64,000 nucleotides of DNA from Cercophora sp. LCS_1 (Eukaryota > Ascomycota > Sordariomycetes > Sordariales > Lasiosphaeriaceae), in assembly GCA_036250225.1 (NCBI GenBank), contig JAPZLL010000041.1:124001-188000 (forward strand). The letters are read 5' to 3'. Made by a program: the position numbers and the translations under genes. Below are positions 1-10,971 of this stretch, one piece after another. Below the pieces are notes generated by a model that was given only the letters and a program-made list of their open reading frames with translations, searched no databases and had not been told where the DNA came from. Numbering within the stretch: position 1 is the first letter of the stretch; the number at the start of each line of letters is the position of its first letter.

Positions 1-104
1 GTTAGGAATGTCCGGCATACCTTGAAGAAAAGGGATACTACAAGAAGGCTGACGATCCGGCGGTCTTGCAAGAGGCAATACCAATGTTTGAGGATGAAGA
101 GTGA
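1..104 (+). CDS. 3' end of an unrecognised protein-coding gene (partial)
   Basis: Only the last exon is in the window. Bases 2-5 (TTAG) read as a splice acceptor, because the open frame has an in-frame TAG at 3-5 and is open only from base 6. From there it encodes about 32 residues ending at a TGA at 102-104. The tail is charged, with a KK pair followed by an acidic end (…FEDEE). No family motif is visible, so no function is proposed. The codon use and acidic end look like a genuine C-terminus, but the call rests on this one open segment. Confidence 0.5.
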
Positions 105-523
105 CGGGGCGGCCTGGCATTGAGATGTGGTGCTTTTGCTGGTGATTTTTTTACATTCATTTCAATGTAGCATTATTCGCATACTAATTCAAGTCACAAA
201 TTCACATTGCCAGAAAGACGAATCTAGCCCGCGGCAACACTTCGCGTGAAAAAATAAACAAGGGACGAGGGCACTGGCATAACTTTCACTGGCTTCTGAC
301 CGAGTCAAGCTCATGTTCCCGGTGGGTAGCATTAGTAGGTCACAGAACAGACCTCGGCACAGAAGAAAGTATTAGCGGCGTAGTCCTCGACAAACTTGAG
401 TTGGAAAGCCTGATCACCGAGACCAAATCGCGAGACAAACTATCCATCCAGATCAAATATGCCGCTATGCTAACTAGGGAAACACACCATACCAACAAAA
501 TACACACCAACTTCCCCCCCTTG
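105..523. other. Intergenic, convergent 3' ends
   Basis: This stretch lies between the end of the partial plus-strand gene and the 3' end of the minus-strand F-box gene. Nothing beyond likely 3' untranslated sequence of both is visible. Short open frames here (for example 340-582 minus) overlap the real F-box exon in another frame or show no family features. Confidence 0.5.
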
Positions 524-2592
524 TCAATCATCCGGATAATACTCCCTAATATTCGACACAAAGGTACACGTCCCCGCGTCAAACGTCTTGAAGAACTTGC
601 CCGCTAGGTGAAACAACGACGCGGGAATCAGGCTCGGATCCTTGATTATCTCCATGTTATCTTGATCAACCCTGAGCCTATCAACAGCATGTTTCCTGCT
701 TTGAGTGTGAGCAAAAGGAAATGACGGAACATGGGATCATGAACCTACAGGCAAGTGTAATATGTCTTCCCTGGGCCTTGTCTCGCGTTATCCGTCACTC
801 CCTCTTCTTCGGTCCCTGCTCCATCTTGCTGCGCTTCCTCGGTTGCGAGATAATGAGGCATCGGCAGGGCCGTTGTACCGTTGGTGGCCCAGCCGTTGAT
901 AACACCGACGTATTGGTACCGCTTGTGACGGAAAACCTGACCAATCTTGTACTTTACACGTTCTTGGATCTCCTGCGTGTAGCGCCGGCTGACAGTGGGC
1001 TGGCGGTTGTCGAGATTGCTGAGCATATTGAGAATGGCGCGGACATTCTCCCACCCGCGGCGTTGACGCTGAGGTTGGGAGGCGGTGAAACGGTCGTAAA
1101 GCGGGACTAGATACTTTTCGACGATCCAGGCATCCTCACTCCAAGACAGAGCGAAGCGGTTGAGGAAGGCGTCGAGGTTGGCATCCCAGTGCGCAGACGA
1201 AGTTTGCTTCACCATGAGTTCAGCCCACATTGCCGAGTATGAGGCTGCTTCAAGGTTAAGGTCAGGATGGCCACGGCGGAGACGCTTCATTTCTGTTTCC
1301 CGAGTGTAGCTGCGTTCGAGGGAGCGAATGGTGGAATAAGCCCCTTTGATGTTTTGGGCTGTGCGCTGAACGATAATGGTCACAGGGGTAGCTTTGAGAA
1401 AAGCTTCGGCGCCAAGGTTCCAGCCGAACTCAACGAGTCGCTCGCGAAGGTCGGCAAGAGTCACTTCTTCTGAGGAGCCATACGGATCGAGATACATGGA
1501 CTCTGGGGGATCAGAAGGGTCTGGGAGCTCAACGCCGTCGAGAGTGAAGCCAGCCGGGGCAAAGACAGAAGCATGGACATGTGAAGGAAATGCACAACAT
1601 GCCGAGAGCATGCCAAGACGGTCAGCCACGCAACAGAAGATGGCCGACGAGATGATGGGGAGCGAAGGGTGAGAGGGGTCTGAGAGGGCGTGACCGATTA
1701 GACAGTTGCGAAGGTTCCGGTAGTTGGTTTCCGGCTCATCCATGCCTGTCAGGTTGTTGAGCCGGAGCCAGCGGACGAGGTGAAGGGCTTTCTGTCTAGT
1801 TGACCACTGTTCCAAGGCGGGATGCTCTGTCCGGAACTGGGTCGTAAGACCATCAAGCTCTCGGGTAATCTGGAGTGGTCAGCCAGGCTCACGAGTACAT
1901 GCCAAGTATTCGGGTACTTACATAGTTGAGATCGTGAGGTGCATCATGTAGGACAAACATGTCAAAAGCGCCAAGTGCCTCCTCAAGCCCTCTCCCGGTC
2001 AGGGGCGAGCCTTGGTACTTGGACCACACATCAACGGCAATGCCCCTGTGAATACTGTCCAGGGCGGACATTGCGTAATATCTCCATGATATTAGTCACC
2101 GCGTAAACAAGATAAAAAGGGGCTGTACCTTCGGGCGAGAACATCGTCGGCGTCGTCCGCGCATTGATATTGGTCGAGCAGATAGTCTTTGGAGTCATAC
2201 CCCAGCAGACAGATCGAACGCAACCTGGTAAGCTGCCCAACCTTTGTTTGGAGGATACCCTCAAACCAATCTGCTATTCTACCATTGTGACGCTCCCGCG
2301 TCAACCAGAGATCCTTCCATTTGACGGAGGAAGCGCGCTGGAGCAATTTCCGATGGAACTGATGCTTGGGATCCCAGTAAAGAAACGAGTGGCTGCAGTA
2401 GTATTTCCAGAGAAGAGCGTCGTTTGCGACGTGGTGAAGCTGGCGAGAAACGAGCTGAATTGAACGGAGGTTATCTTCGGGGGACACAAATTCCAGGATG
2501 TGCCTGATGATCTCATCGGGGAAGTTGACCAGAGACGCGGGCATCGCAGCAAGTCTGCCCAAGAAATCCCTGGAAATTTTGGATGTTGTCAC
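524..2592 (-). CDS. FBXO21-like F-box protein with transglutaminase-like and YccV/HspQ-type domains
   Basis: Exons on the minus strand are 2592-2129, 2081-1922, 1869-749 and 695-524, giving 638 residues. An F-box lies near residues 17-65 (SLVNFPDEIIRHILEFVSPE), implying an SCF ubiquitin-ligase substrate adaptor. The middle part (about 230-400) resembles the SirB1/transglutaminase-like region, with the segment IGHALSDPSHPSLPIISSAIF. From about residue 515 comes a hemimethylated-DNA-binding (YccV/HspQ) motif, KIGQVFRHKRYQYVGVINGW. The last exon restores the usual family C-terminus (LAGKFFKTFDAGTCTFVSNI, then EYYPDD). A model stopping at 745 would miss it; the donor CT|GTAGGT and acceptor CAG|G keep frame. 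This domain order is that of FBXO21. The substrate is unknown from sequence. Confidence 0.88.
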
Positions 2593-3169
2593 AGCCCCTG
2601 TTTGTTGTCCGGGTTCAATCGCAGGGAGATGCGGGGTAATTAGGTGTTTACTGCGGCGAGGAAAAAGGAGGGTTTAGGTGAGCTCCAGGGCGTTGAAGAG
2701 ACCATAATGCAAATGGAATGGCTGCATGTCAACTCTGATATCTAGTTGGTCCGAGCTTCACACACGGCACGGTGTTGCATTCACTATCGGCACATCGAAG
2801 CAAAGGGCTCAGCCGTGGGTGATTCTTCACGAGCAGTGTTCTGCACTATCTTTGTGAATCATTGATGACTCCAAGTATGATTCATATCAAGTCGTCTACA
2901 TAAAGTTGGGTAGGCGGTGTTTCAGCAGCTGTTCTTCCTCCGTCAAAAGCAAAAAGTTGAAACAGAGCCCAATATTTTGTCAGGATACCGCTGTCCCCAG
3001 CCCGTTGATCTAAGCAGGGATATTCCTTGGCCGCGGGGTAGTTGGCTGCCCCACCACAATTTTCCAGAGCCCCTCGAAATCGAGCCCCTCCGACAAGTGA
3101 CTCAGATCGGGTTTCGAGATCCAGACTCTCTCCAACACCTACAATTTTCGCAATTACCGGTCCGCAGCC
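2593..3169. promoter_or_regulatory. Divergent promoter between the F-box gene and threonyl-tRNA synthetase
   Basis: This 577-base spacer separates two start codons facing away from each other. The proximal side of the synthetase is pyrimidine-rich. It contains a perfect TGACTCA at 3098-3104. I see no small gene in it. Confidence 0.6.
3098..3104 (+). promoter_or_regulatory. TGACTCA element (CPC1/Gcn4-type site) upstream of ThrRS
   Basis: The palindromic heptamer TGACTCA lies 66 bases before the ATG at 3170. It is the canonical binding site of the fungal cross-pathway control bZIP factor (CPC1/Gcn4), which activates amino-acid biosynthesis and aminoacyl-tRNA synthetase genes. The site is seen directly; its use here is inference, and it could lie in the 5' leader. 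Confidence 0.5.
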
Positions 3170-5936
3170 ATGGAGAAGGTCACTGAAGCGGTCAAGAACG
3201 TCGCAATTGGCGATAAGAAGCCAAAGAAGGAGAAGAAGGGCGCCGCCGCCGCGGCCACTTCCGATGCCGGCCCGCTCGAGCTGAACCCACCCCCCACCTT
3301 CATCCAGGCGCGTCTCGATTTGTTCGACCGTCTCTACAAGGAGCAGCAGGATGAGCTTGCCAAGCGCCCCCGTGAGGATATCCTCATTACTATGCCCGAT
3401 GGCTCGGTCAAGCCCGGCAAGTCATACGAGACCACCCCCGCCGAAATCGCAAAGGGCATCTCCAACAGCTTGCTCAAGCGCACCGTGATTGCGAGGATCG
3501 ACGGCGAGACACTCTGGGATCTTGAGAGGCCACTGGAGAAGAGCTGCAAGTTGGAGTTGCTGGACTTCAACGACGAGCAGGGCAAATTTGTCTTTTGTAT
3601 GGTTCCAGCGCGGCACTGTGCGGTGAGGTGCTAACGGTGTTGAAGGGCACTCGAGCGCTCACGTTCTTGGTGAAGCTTGCGAAAGGAGATTTGGCTGCTC
3701 GGTAAGGTTCTCTTCGTCAAGATATTGATCGGCTCACTGACACCTGCATTAGCTTTGCATTGGACCCCGTAAGTTTTGCGCATCGACGTCGAGATGGGAT
3801 GGTTCTAACACGCCGGCGCAAAGCTGTCGACAATGGTTTCTACTACGAAATGGCTCTCCCCGGTGGTGCTGCTGTGCAGGCCAGCGATTGGGCACCTCTC
3901 GAGAACATCGTTGGCAAGATTGTGAAGGAGAAGCAGCCTTTCCAGAGACTTGTAAGTGGGAACGAGCGGGAATCGCCAATGCGCTGACCGGGCCAGGAAA
4001 TGAGCAAAGAGGATCTCCTCAAGATGTTCGAGTACAACCCGTACAAGCAACACATCATCAAGGACAAGATCCCAGATGGCACTAGAACCACTGTCTACAG
4101 GAACGGGCCTTTGATGTAAGTAAGAGCATGCTTCGCTTTGAACAGATTACTGACAACGCACAGCGATCTCTGCCGAGGACCTCGTATGTACTTTAGACCG
4201 ACAGTGACAGCAGTATACTGACTGAATAGACGTTCCCGATACTAGCAGAATCGAGGCCTTTGCCATTATGAAGAATTCTTCCTCCTAGTAGGCTCTCCGG
4301 CGCCCCGTTCCGGCATTAGCTGACCCTATCCAGCTTCCTTGGCGATGCCAACAACGACTCCCTCCAGCGTATCTACGGTGTTTCGTTCCCCGACAAAAAG
4401 CAGATGGCGGCCCACAAGAAGTTCCTCGAGGAAGCTGCTAAGCGCGACCATCGTCTGATCGGAAAGCAACAAGAGCTCTTCTACTTTGAGGAGGCCTCGC
4501 CCGGCTCGGCCATGTGGCTGCCCCACGGCATGCGCATCCACAATGCGATTATGGATTACATCAAGGAGCAGTACTGGCAGAGGGAGTACGACGAGGTCAT
4601 GACCCCCAACATGTTCAACGTCACGCTCTGGGAGCAGTCTGGCCACTTAGCCCACTACAAGGAGGACATGTTCCTTCTCGACGTCGACAAGGAGCAGTTT
4701 GGTCTCAAGCCCATGAACTGCCCGGCACACGCCATGATGTTCCGCCACAGGGAAAGGAGTCACAAGGAGCTACCCCTGCGATACGCCGACTTCGGTGTCC
4801 TTCACAGAAACGAGGCCAGCGGTGCCTTGAGCGGATTGACAAGAGTCAGGCGATTCCAGCAGGACGACGCCCACATTTTCTGCCGTGAGGACCAGATCAA
4901 GGCTGAGGTTTCCGACCTGTTTGATTTCATGAAGTCGTTCTACGGTCTGCTGGGGCTCACATTTAAGCTCAAGCTGTCCACTCGGCCAGATAAGTATATG
5001 GGTGAGATCGAGACCTGGAACCGTGCCGAGGACAGGCTTAAGGAAGCCCTCATCGAGTTTGCCGCCACCGGAGGTGTTTCTTGGGAGCTCAACGAGGGAG
5101 ATGGGGCTTTCTACGGTCCCAAGATCGATATCGCGGTTCTCGACTGCCTGAACAGGCCATGGCAGTGCGCCACAATCCAACTCGACTTCCAGCAGCCCAT
5201 CAACTTCTCCCTCGAGTACCAGACCGCCGAAGGCACTGCGGCGCACAAGGATCAGCCCAAGGAGGAGGCCAAGCCCGCTCCGGCGCCGGCGCCCAAGGAG
5301 GCCGAGGCTGAGGATAAGGAGAAGAAGGATGGAAAGAAGAAGCCCCTGCTCATCAAGAAGGCTCTTTCGCCAGGCTGCGCTCGCCCTGTCATGATTCATC
5401 GTGCCATGGCTGGCAGTATCGAGCGTTTCACTGCTATTCTGTGCGAGCACTTTGCCGGCAAGTGGCCATTCTGGATGTCGCCAAGACAGATTATCGTCAT
5501 CCCCGTTGGCATGGGCTTCCTTGACTATGCCAAGGAGGTTGCCAAGCTTCTCAGGAAGGAGAAGTTATACGTTGGTGAGTGCTTTTGTCCAGGCCATTTG
5601 GACGACACTGACTGGGAGCAGATGTCGACAGCTCAGGCAACACCCTCCAGAAGAAGATTCGTAACGGGCAGCTTGCTCAATGTGAGCCACCTCCTTTACC
5701 CATTTTCCATTTTGACACAAACTAACCAAACAGACAACTTCTGCTTTGTCGTTGGCGCCGATGAGATGCAGAACAGAAAGGTCAACATCCGTTACCGCGA
5801 TGACACCTCCACTCAAGCACGAGACGTGCCGGTGCCGCTCGACGAGGCCATTCAGAAGCTCGTCAAGCTCAAGGCTGAACGGGGGATGTACAACCCCTTC
5901 CCGGCACATGCTGAGGAGGGCGAGAAGAAGGCGTAG
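3170..5936 (+). CDS. ths1: Threonyl-tRNA synthetase, cytosolic type
   Basis: Charges tRNA-Thr with threonine. Ten exons: 3170-3596, 3646-3701, 3753-3768, 3824-3951, 3997-4115, 4164-4183, 4230-4287, 4334-5574, 5622-5681 and 5734-5936; 775 residues. In order: a Lys/Ala-rich start, a TGS domain (about 55-140), the second additional/editing domain with HSSAHVLGEACERRFGC, the class II core with motif 2 (RYADFGVLHRNEASGALSG) and motif 3 (RPVMIHRAMAGSIERF), and an anticodon-binding domain. An Ala/Pro/Lys/Glu-rich insertion (about 5235-5370) separates motifs 2 and 3. Introns crowd the 5' third and include a 16-base exon encoding LCIGP. Start chosen at the first ATG before the TGS domain. No strong mitochondrial presequence is seen. 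Confidence 0.95.
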
Positions 5937-6212
5937 AGTGATGTCAATCTTGCTTGGCGTTTTCGCTGGTCGTTTATGGCGTGTCGACCCTAGAACTCAC
6001 GTGGAAAGAGCAATAGAAGATATGCGTGTAACCCAAATCACCGATCCTTCCGTCTATCGTGTCATACGCAAGAGAGTATCATGTCCGCAATGAAAACAAA
6101 ACAGTCTAGTGCCATCGCCTAACGTATCATACCGCATCGCATGCATAACCCGCTCTCCAGCATCCTAGGTATCCGATTCATAAGCAGCAGCATCCAACCC
6201 CCCTTTCCCCCT

Positions 6213-7164
6213 TTAAGGCTTGGGAACGTGTATGGTCTTGCTCGTCATCAAACACCCGTGGATCATGAACAGGATGACAATGGGGTGGAACTCCAGCGCG
6301 CTCCCCTGGAACCATGTGCCCAACGGAACAGCCTCGTTGATCCACCCGTTATACACCCACCACGCCATCATCCCGTCCAGTCCAAGCGTTGTGGGAATCG
6401 GCGTCCCCTCGAAATACGCCGCCTTGCCCGTCGCGTCTTTGGGGATCGAAGACGCCGTGACATTGAACCGCGCAAGCCGCGTCAGTCCGCAGAGCACGAA
6501 AAATGTCAGACAGAGATGATCGAGCGGCGTGTTGATGCCGATGCTAAAGGCGACGCAGGCGGGCGCCACACCGAATGAGATCTGTTCCCGTTAGCCACCA
6601 TCCATCCCATCCATCCATCCATCCTTGCACCCTCATCCCTTTTTCCCAGCCGGTTTTCCCACCGCATTTTCCCATCCTTTCTCATCCCCTTTTTTTGATC
6701 CCATTTCCCCCAACCCCCTCTGCCATGAATGTATTGAAAGGGAAACATACCAAATCAGCCAACGAATCCAACTCCTGCCCCATCATCGAGCTCTTGTTCC
6801 TCCACCGCGCGACTTTGCCGTCCAAGAAATCGAAAAACAACCCAAACGGGAGGAACCCCAGCGCCAGGTAGAGCGTCGAATGCGATTTGGCTTCGGACGC
6901 CATGTAGCGCAGCGACGTAAAGATGGACAGGACGCCGCACATGCCGTTCAGCTCGGTGATGAGGTCGGCCAGGTGCATAGCGCGGATGAGGCTGAAGTGG
7001 CCTGGCTTGGGGGAGGAGAGGAGGTCTTTTTGCTTGGATGCTAACACAGTTGGTTAGTTGCGGAACGAAGGAGAATGAAATGGAGGGGGGGGTGAAGTAG
7101 TACAGGGCTCGTCATCGGCGGGTTTGGGGACGCCGTTTACGGCGCTGCTTGTTCTTTTGGACAT
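6213..7164 (-). CDS. cho1: CDP-diacylglycerol--serine O-phosphatidyltransferase (phosphatidylserine synthase)
   Basis: Makes phosphatidylserine from CDP-diacylglycerol and L-serine in the endoplasmic reticulum, the first step of the de novo route to phosphatidylethanolamine and phosphatidylcholine. Exons on the minus strand: 7164-7104, 7040-6751 and 6581-6213; 239 residues. The CDP-alcohol phosphotransferase signature DGx2ARx8Gx3Dx3D is complete at residues 94-116 (D94, G95, A98, R99, G108, D112, D116). Several hydrophobic segments surround it (LYLALGFLPFGLFFDF; CLTFFVLCGLTRLARFNV). The second intron contains a run of CATC repeats. It converges with the tRNA synthetase, 276 bases apart. The protein is a little shorter than yeast Cho1, mainly at the N-terminus. 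Confidence 0.94.
6599..6624 (+). repeat. CATC-type microsatellite inside a phosphatidylserine synthase intron
   Basis: Imperfect tandem CATC units (ccatccatcccatccatcc…) lie in the second intron of the synthase gene. They are followed by a pyrimidine-rich tract up to about 6720. No coding role is visible. Confidence 0.7.
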
Positions 7165-8094
7165 TGCTGCGTTGCGGTTGCTCAATAGAATGTATGATGA
7201 AGTTTGAGTTTAGTAAATGATGAGAGTGAGTTTGGAGTTGGTTGTGTTGTCGTCGGGCGGGAGTTGCGGGCAACGCGAGAACAAAAGCAGGTCGTTGCGT
7301 TTTTGTTCGACTGGGCCTGGTGAAGTGCGCAGGGGTCATGCCGTCATGTTTTTTTTACCGTCACACCCCCCCGCGTAAATGGGACTTGGCGCGAAATTGC
7401 CAGACCGCTTTCCCAGGTTGAGCGTTAGCGTCGGCCCAATGGATTCGCTGCCGGCAGTCTACGAGTGTCTGGAACTTCGGGTTGCCCTTTTTTGTTTGCA
7501 CCGAGGCAAGACAAGTGGTGTGAAGAAAGAGTCCGACTCCCAACCCTGAAACCATCCAGACGATACAAAAGAGCCATACGCTGAATTTCCGAACACAACA
7601 TCAAATGGTTCCAAGCCATTCTATATATTTTGGAGGGCGCATAATACAACCCCCGACACAAGAAACCACAACCCAAGGCACGTAAAATACTTTCAATGCC
7701 TCCAGATATGTATTTAGGCCCTTTTTGTAAAGAAGGACGCCTTGATTTCTTGTGGATTTCGTATTCTTTGTACAATGCGTCTTTGGCAGTCGAACTCTTT
7801 CTTCACACCACTTGCGAGGTGCTGAATTACGTCACTTGGGGTGGGTTTTGTCTTGAAATGGGATGGCGTAGACGATGGGGGGTTTGGTCCAGCGCATTTC
7901 TCTACGCTATTTGCGATGACTTCTACTCAAGACCTATTCCTACTGATTGATTGCCATGAACATGAATGAAATGGCCATGGCACAGTTGCGGTGACACGCT
8001 GGCCACTCGAAACGCCGTTGACGCCAGACAATTGACATGTACCCTGTAATTTCCATCTGCGCGAACTCCTGCAGAGGCCTCTCTCCCCTTCCAC
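7165..8094. other. Intergenic, no gene seen
   Basis: 930 bases between the start of phosphatidylserine synthase (minus) and the 3' end of the UCH gene (minus). The part next to 7164 should be the synthase promoter and leader. The frames at 7361-7775 and 7696-7950 show no conserved motif and no good splice partners. Confidence 0.5.
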
Positions 8095-9968
8095 CTAGTT
8101 TTGAAGCTGTACCTGTTGGTGCAGCTCCTGGAGCACACCGTGCTCGGCCAGCTTCGTCACCCACATGTGGATTGCCAGCGTGTGGTCCTTTGTGCGGCCA
8201 TGGACCTTTTCAACAACAGCCTCGCTCTTCGTCTCTGTTTCGTAGCTCGATCGGACGCGCTGCTGCTCCTTGGTGAGCTGGCCTTGCAGCTTCAGAGCGT
8301 CAGCGATGTCGGCAGAGGGGCTGCAGACCTTTTCGGCTTCCTCCAACTCTGGGGCGCCGCGAGATAGGGCATCCATATCGCCCGCATCCAAGTCGTACTC
8401 CCTCAGTTTGTCGGCGTCTGCGCAGCTCAGCATGTCTGCCGCGCTGGACCACGCGGGATTGTCGCCCCATCTCTTGTTCAGAATATCCAAACAGTGAATG
8501 TTGACTGCAAGTTCCTTTCGGATCGCAGCAAAGTAGTCGCCACACATGGCAAGCAGATTGAATGAGAGCTGGCCCCGCTCATGCTCCAGCATCTTCCTCT
8601 CAATCACTGGCGCAGCCACGGAGGTCCAGTGCTCGCCGTCGGCGAAATCACCTGTGACCATCATCAGCACAATCCCAAGCTTGCCACGCATGAAACATAC
8701 CAACACGAGCCGGGCTGACCTCGAGCCCATCAAGCTGCCAGACCGAATTGCCGACGGGAACAAAAGCAATGAAGTGATACGCCGTATCGGTGCTCTGTTT
8801 CTTTTTTTTCTTTTTGGCCGACGCTCTCGAGGTGCTGGTCTTCTTGGCCTTTTTCTTCTTGGACTCATCCACGTCATTCTTGAGACTGAGGGCCGCATTG
8901 AGAAGATCCAACCGTCTAGTTTTGTCAGTTTTTCAGTATGTATCCCAACCTTTGCCAGGGTCTCGAAACATACCTCGCAAAAGAATTATGCGCAACCCGT
9001 ATCCACGGGCTGTTGGTAATCAGGTTCCCCCTCAGCGGCGGCGACAGATCCATCGAGTCGTTCTTGAGCTGTCTGAGTTTGTCGCCCAAGGCAATGCCCT
9101 CAGCATTCATCATGATATTCAACATGGCAATTGTCGCGCACGCATTGTGCGTTGTCTGCATCTGTCAGCCCATTTCTCAGCCCGTGCAATCCAGACCAAC
9201 CTGATTCGCGAACCACACTCCATCCGTGTCGTCCTCGGCCTCACGGCTCTCCTCCTCGACATATTCGTACAAGAAAATTAAGCCATAAACCGGTGCCCTG
9301 TGTTGTCAGTCTCTTTCCAGTAAACATCAGCAGTAAATACCCACGGAAGTTGACCCAAACTCTCTTCGTCAACACTGTACACCTCCTCAATCTTGGCGCC
9401 CTTGATACCGAGTCTCTGCAGAATCACGTTGAAGAATGCCTGCCAATGTTAGCCCCCCGTTGTCATATCGAATCCCGCCCATCCATTTCCCCACGCCTTC
9501 CATTTACCATGCCGTCCATTCCTTGCCCATCCCGTTTATCATCCCTTCCGTCTGGCTTCCTCTTTCTTCCATTCAGGGTCCCACTCATGTTCACATCCCA
9601 TCATTCCGCTCCATCACACCCATCACCACCAAGGATGACAGGAGTAGCAGGAGCAGTAAAAGAAAGAGAAAGTAAAAAAAAGAACTCACAGGATCACTCT
9701 CAACCTCCGTCCAAGAAGGCCATCCCTTCTGTTCCCCCTCGGCCCACGGACCCAGCGACGTCTCAAGCAAATGATCCGGCAGATCAAAGACCTCGGGCGC
9801 CGCCTTGCGCTTAGGATTCCGCCGCGCTAGTGTCGATAGTGAACCACGCACGGTAGACGCGGGTTTGGGGGAGGGGGGCTTGGGGGAAACGGGACGAATG
9901 GAAGGTTCGTCGATGTATTGCGCTGGGGCCTTTTTGGCGCGATTGGAGCGGCGGGGGGGATCTGCCAT
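8095..9968 (-). CDS. UCH-family ubiquitin C-terminal hydrolase, UCH37/BAP1-like
   Basis: Cysteine deubiquitinase of peptidase family C12. Exons on the minus strand: 9968-9690, 9439-9345, 9297-9201, 9155-8974, 8915-8701 and 8651-8095; 474 residues. A basic, Pro/Ser-rich head of about 80 residues precedes the catalytic domain. The active site is complete: oxyanion Gln157, nucleophile Cys163 (THNACATIAM), His264 (YHFIAFVP) and Asp279 (QLDGL). Between Cys and His, where the crossover loop sits, there are two lysine runs (about 236-256). The C-terminal 190 residues are helical and end in the HTLAIHMWVTKLAEHGVLQE segment, matching the ULD-type tail of UCH37/BAP1. In other fungi and animals such enzymes work on proteasomes or chromatin. 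The basic runs suggest nuclear targeting, which is inference. Confidence 0.9.
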
Positions 9969-10033
9969 CTTGTCTTCGGGTTTTGGTGTTGTGGGGTGGG
10001 GTTGACTTTGCCTTTTAGAATCGCAGGGTGTTG

Positions 10034-10056
10034 GTTGTTGTTGTTGTTGTTGTTCT
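10034..10056 (+). repeat. TTG trinucleotide microsatellite
   Basis: About seven consecutive TTG units upstream of the UCH start codon, followed by an interrupted extension. It is non-coding in the model chosen. Confidence 0.7.
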
Positions 10057-10202
10057 TGTTATTGCTGTTGCGAAGTGGACGGTGATGTAGAGAAGGTGGG
10101 TGGCGAGGTTGAACGATAGCCTCGTTGCCTTGCCTTGCCTCGCTTCCCCTGCCCTGCTCTGTTGTCGCAGGGAATTGTTGTCGAGATTGACAGTTCTAAA
10201 CC

Positions 10203-10230
10203 GAAACAAAACAAAACAAAATAAAATAAA
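10203..10230 (+). repeat. AAAAC/AAAAT pentamer repeat
   Basis: Tandem AAAAC units grading into AAAAT units, in the non-coding region upstream of the UCH gene. Confidence 0.65.
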
Positions 10231-10971
10231 GTCAGGACTTGATCAGTGCTACAAATGCGGGGTTACTTCATTCCATCCCGGCGTTGCGGACTCTCAGTTT
10301 GGCTGTTTCGTCTTTTGTTTGCGAGGGTAAGAGGGGTAAGATGTCAAATCCTCGAAAAGGGGATGTTGACAGACACCTCAGCCGGGGTGAGGCGACCGGG
10401 TGACGAAATTTCCGGGTTTTACCAACTTATTTGCGCTGCAGACAAGTGTTTGCGTGAAACAGCTCACAAACTCACAGCTTGGCAAATAATAACCAGGTAA
10501 TAAAAACACTGTTGGTTTTCTCGTTGCAAGGTTCACACAAATCGACAAGACGTGAGGTTGTTGTTGATTGTTGCACGGGGAGGCTCTTGCACACACAGTC
10601 TTGGCAACTACCTCCCTTCCAGCCAATCACATCACCCTTCTACACCTATCTCTCTGCCTCGTTTACTTTCACGGTCTTCATCAGATGAAATACCTATAAA
10701 CCCAATGCTTTTTATCATTACAGTTACTCAGCAACCCTAGGTTATTTTCCCCAATCCACGCAATTAAACTAGGAAAAAGTGACTCCGTCCATCCTTGCCG
10801 CCCATGGTCATGTCATGAAGAGTGGTGGTATACCGTAGCCGTAACGGTCCAGTCCCTATCCCGGTTCGGCCGTTAAAACCATTTGCAAAACAGAAACAGC
10901 AAGAAGCAATACGCCATCCCAATCCCAAAATGTGCCCTTTCACGGACCAAGACCCCATCACTGTAACAGGG

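Larger units (their letters stand above)
9969..10971. promoter_or_regulatory. Upstream region of the UCH gene with simple repeats
   Basis: 1 kb between the UCH start codon and the 3' end of OXR1. It holds a TTG tract around 10034-10056, an AAAAC/AAAAT tract at 10203-10230 and a CCAAT box (10623-10627). No reading frame here looks like a real gene. Confidence 0.45.

Noticed and set aside
4770..5450. 226-codon minus-strand frame inside threonyl-tRNA synthetase
   Set aside because: Complement of a conserved synthetase core; no independent start context or motif.
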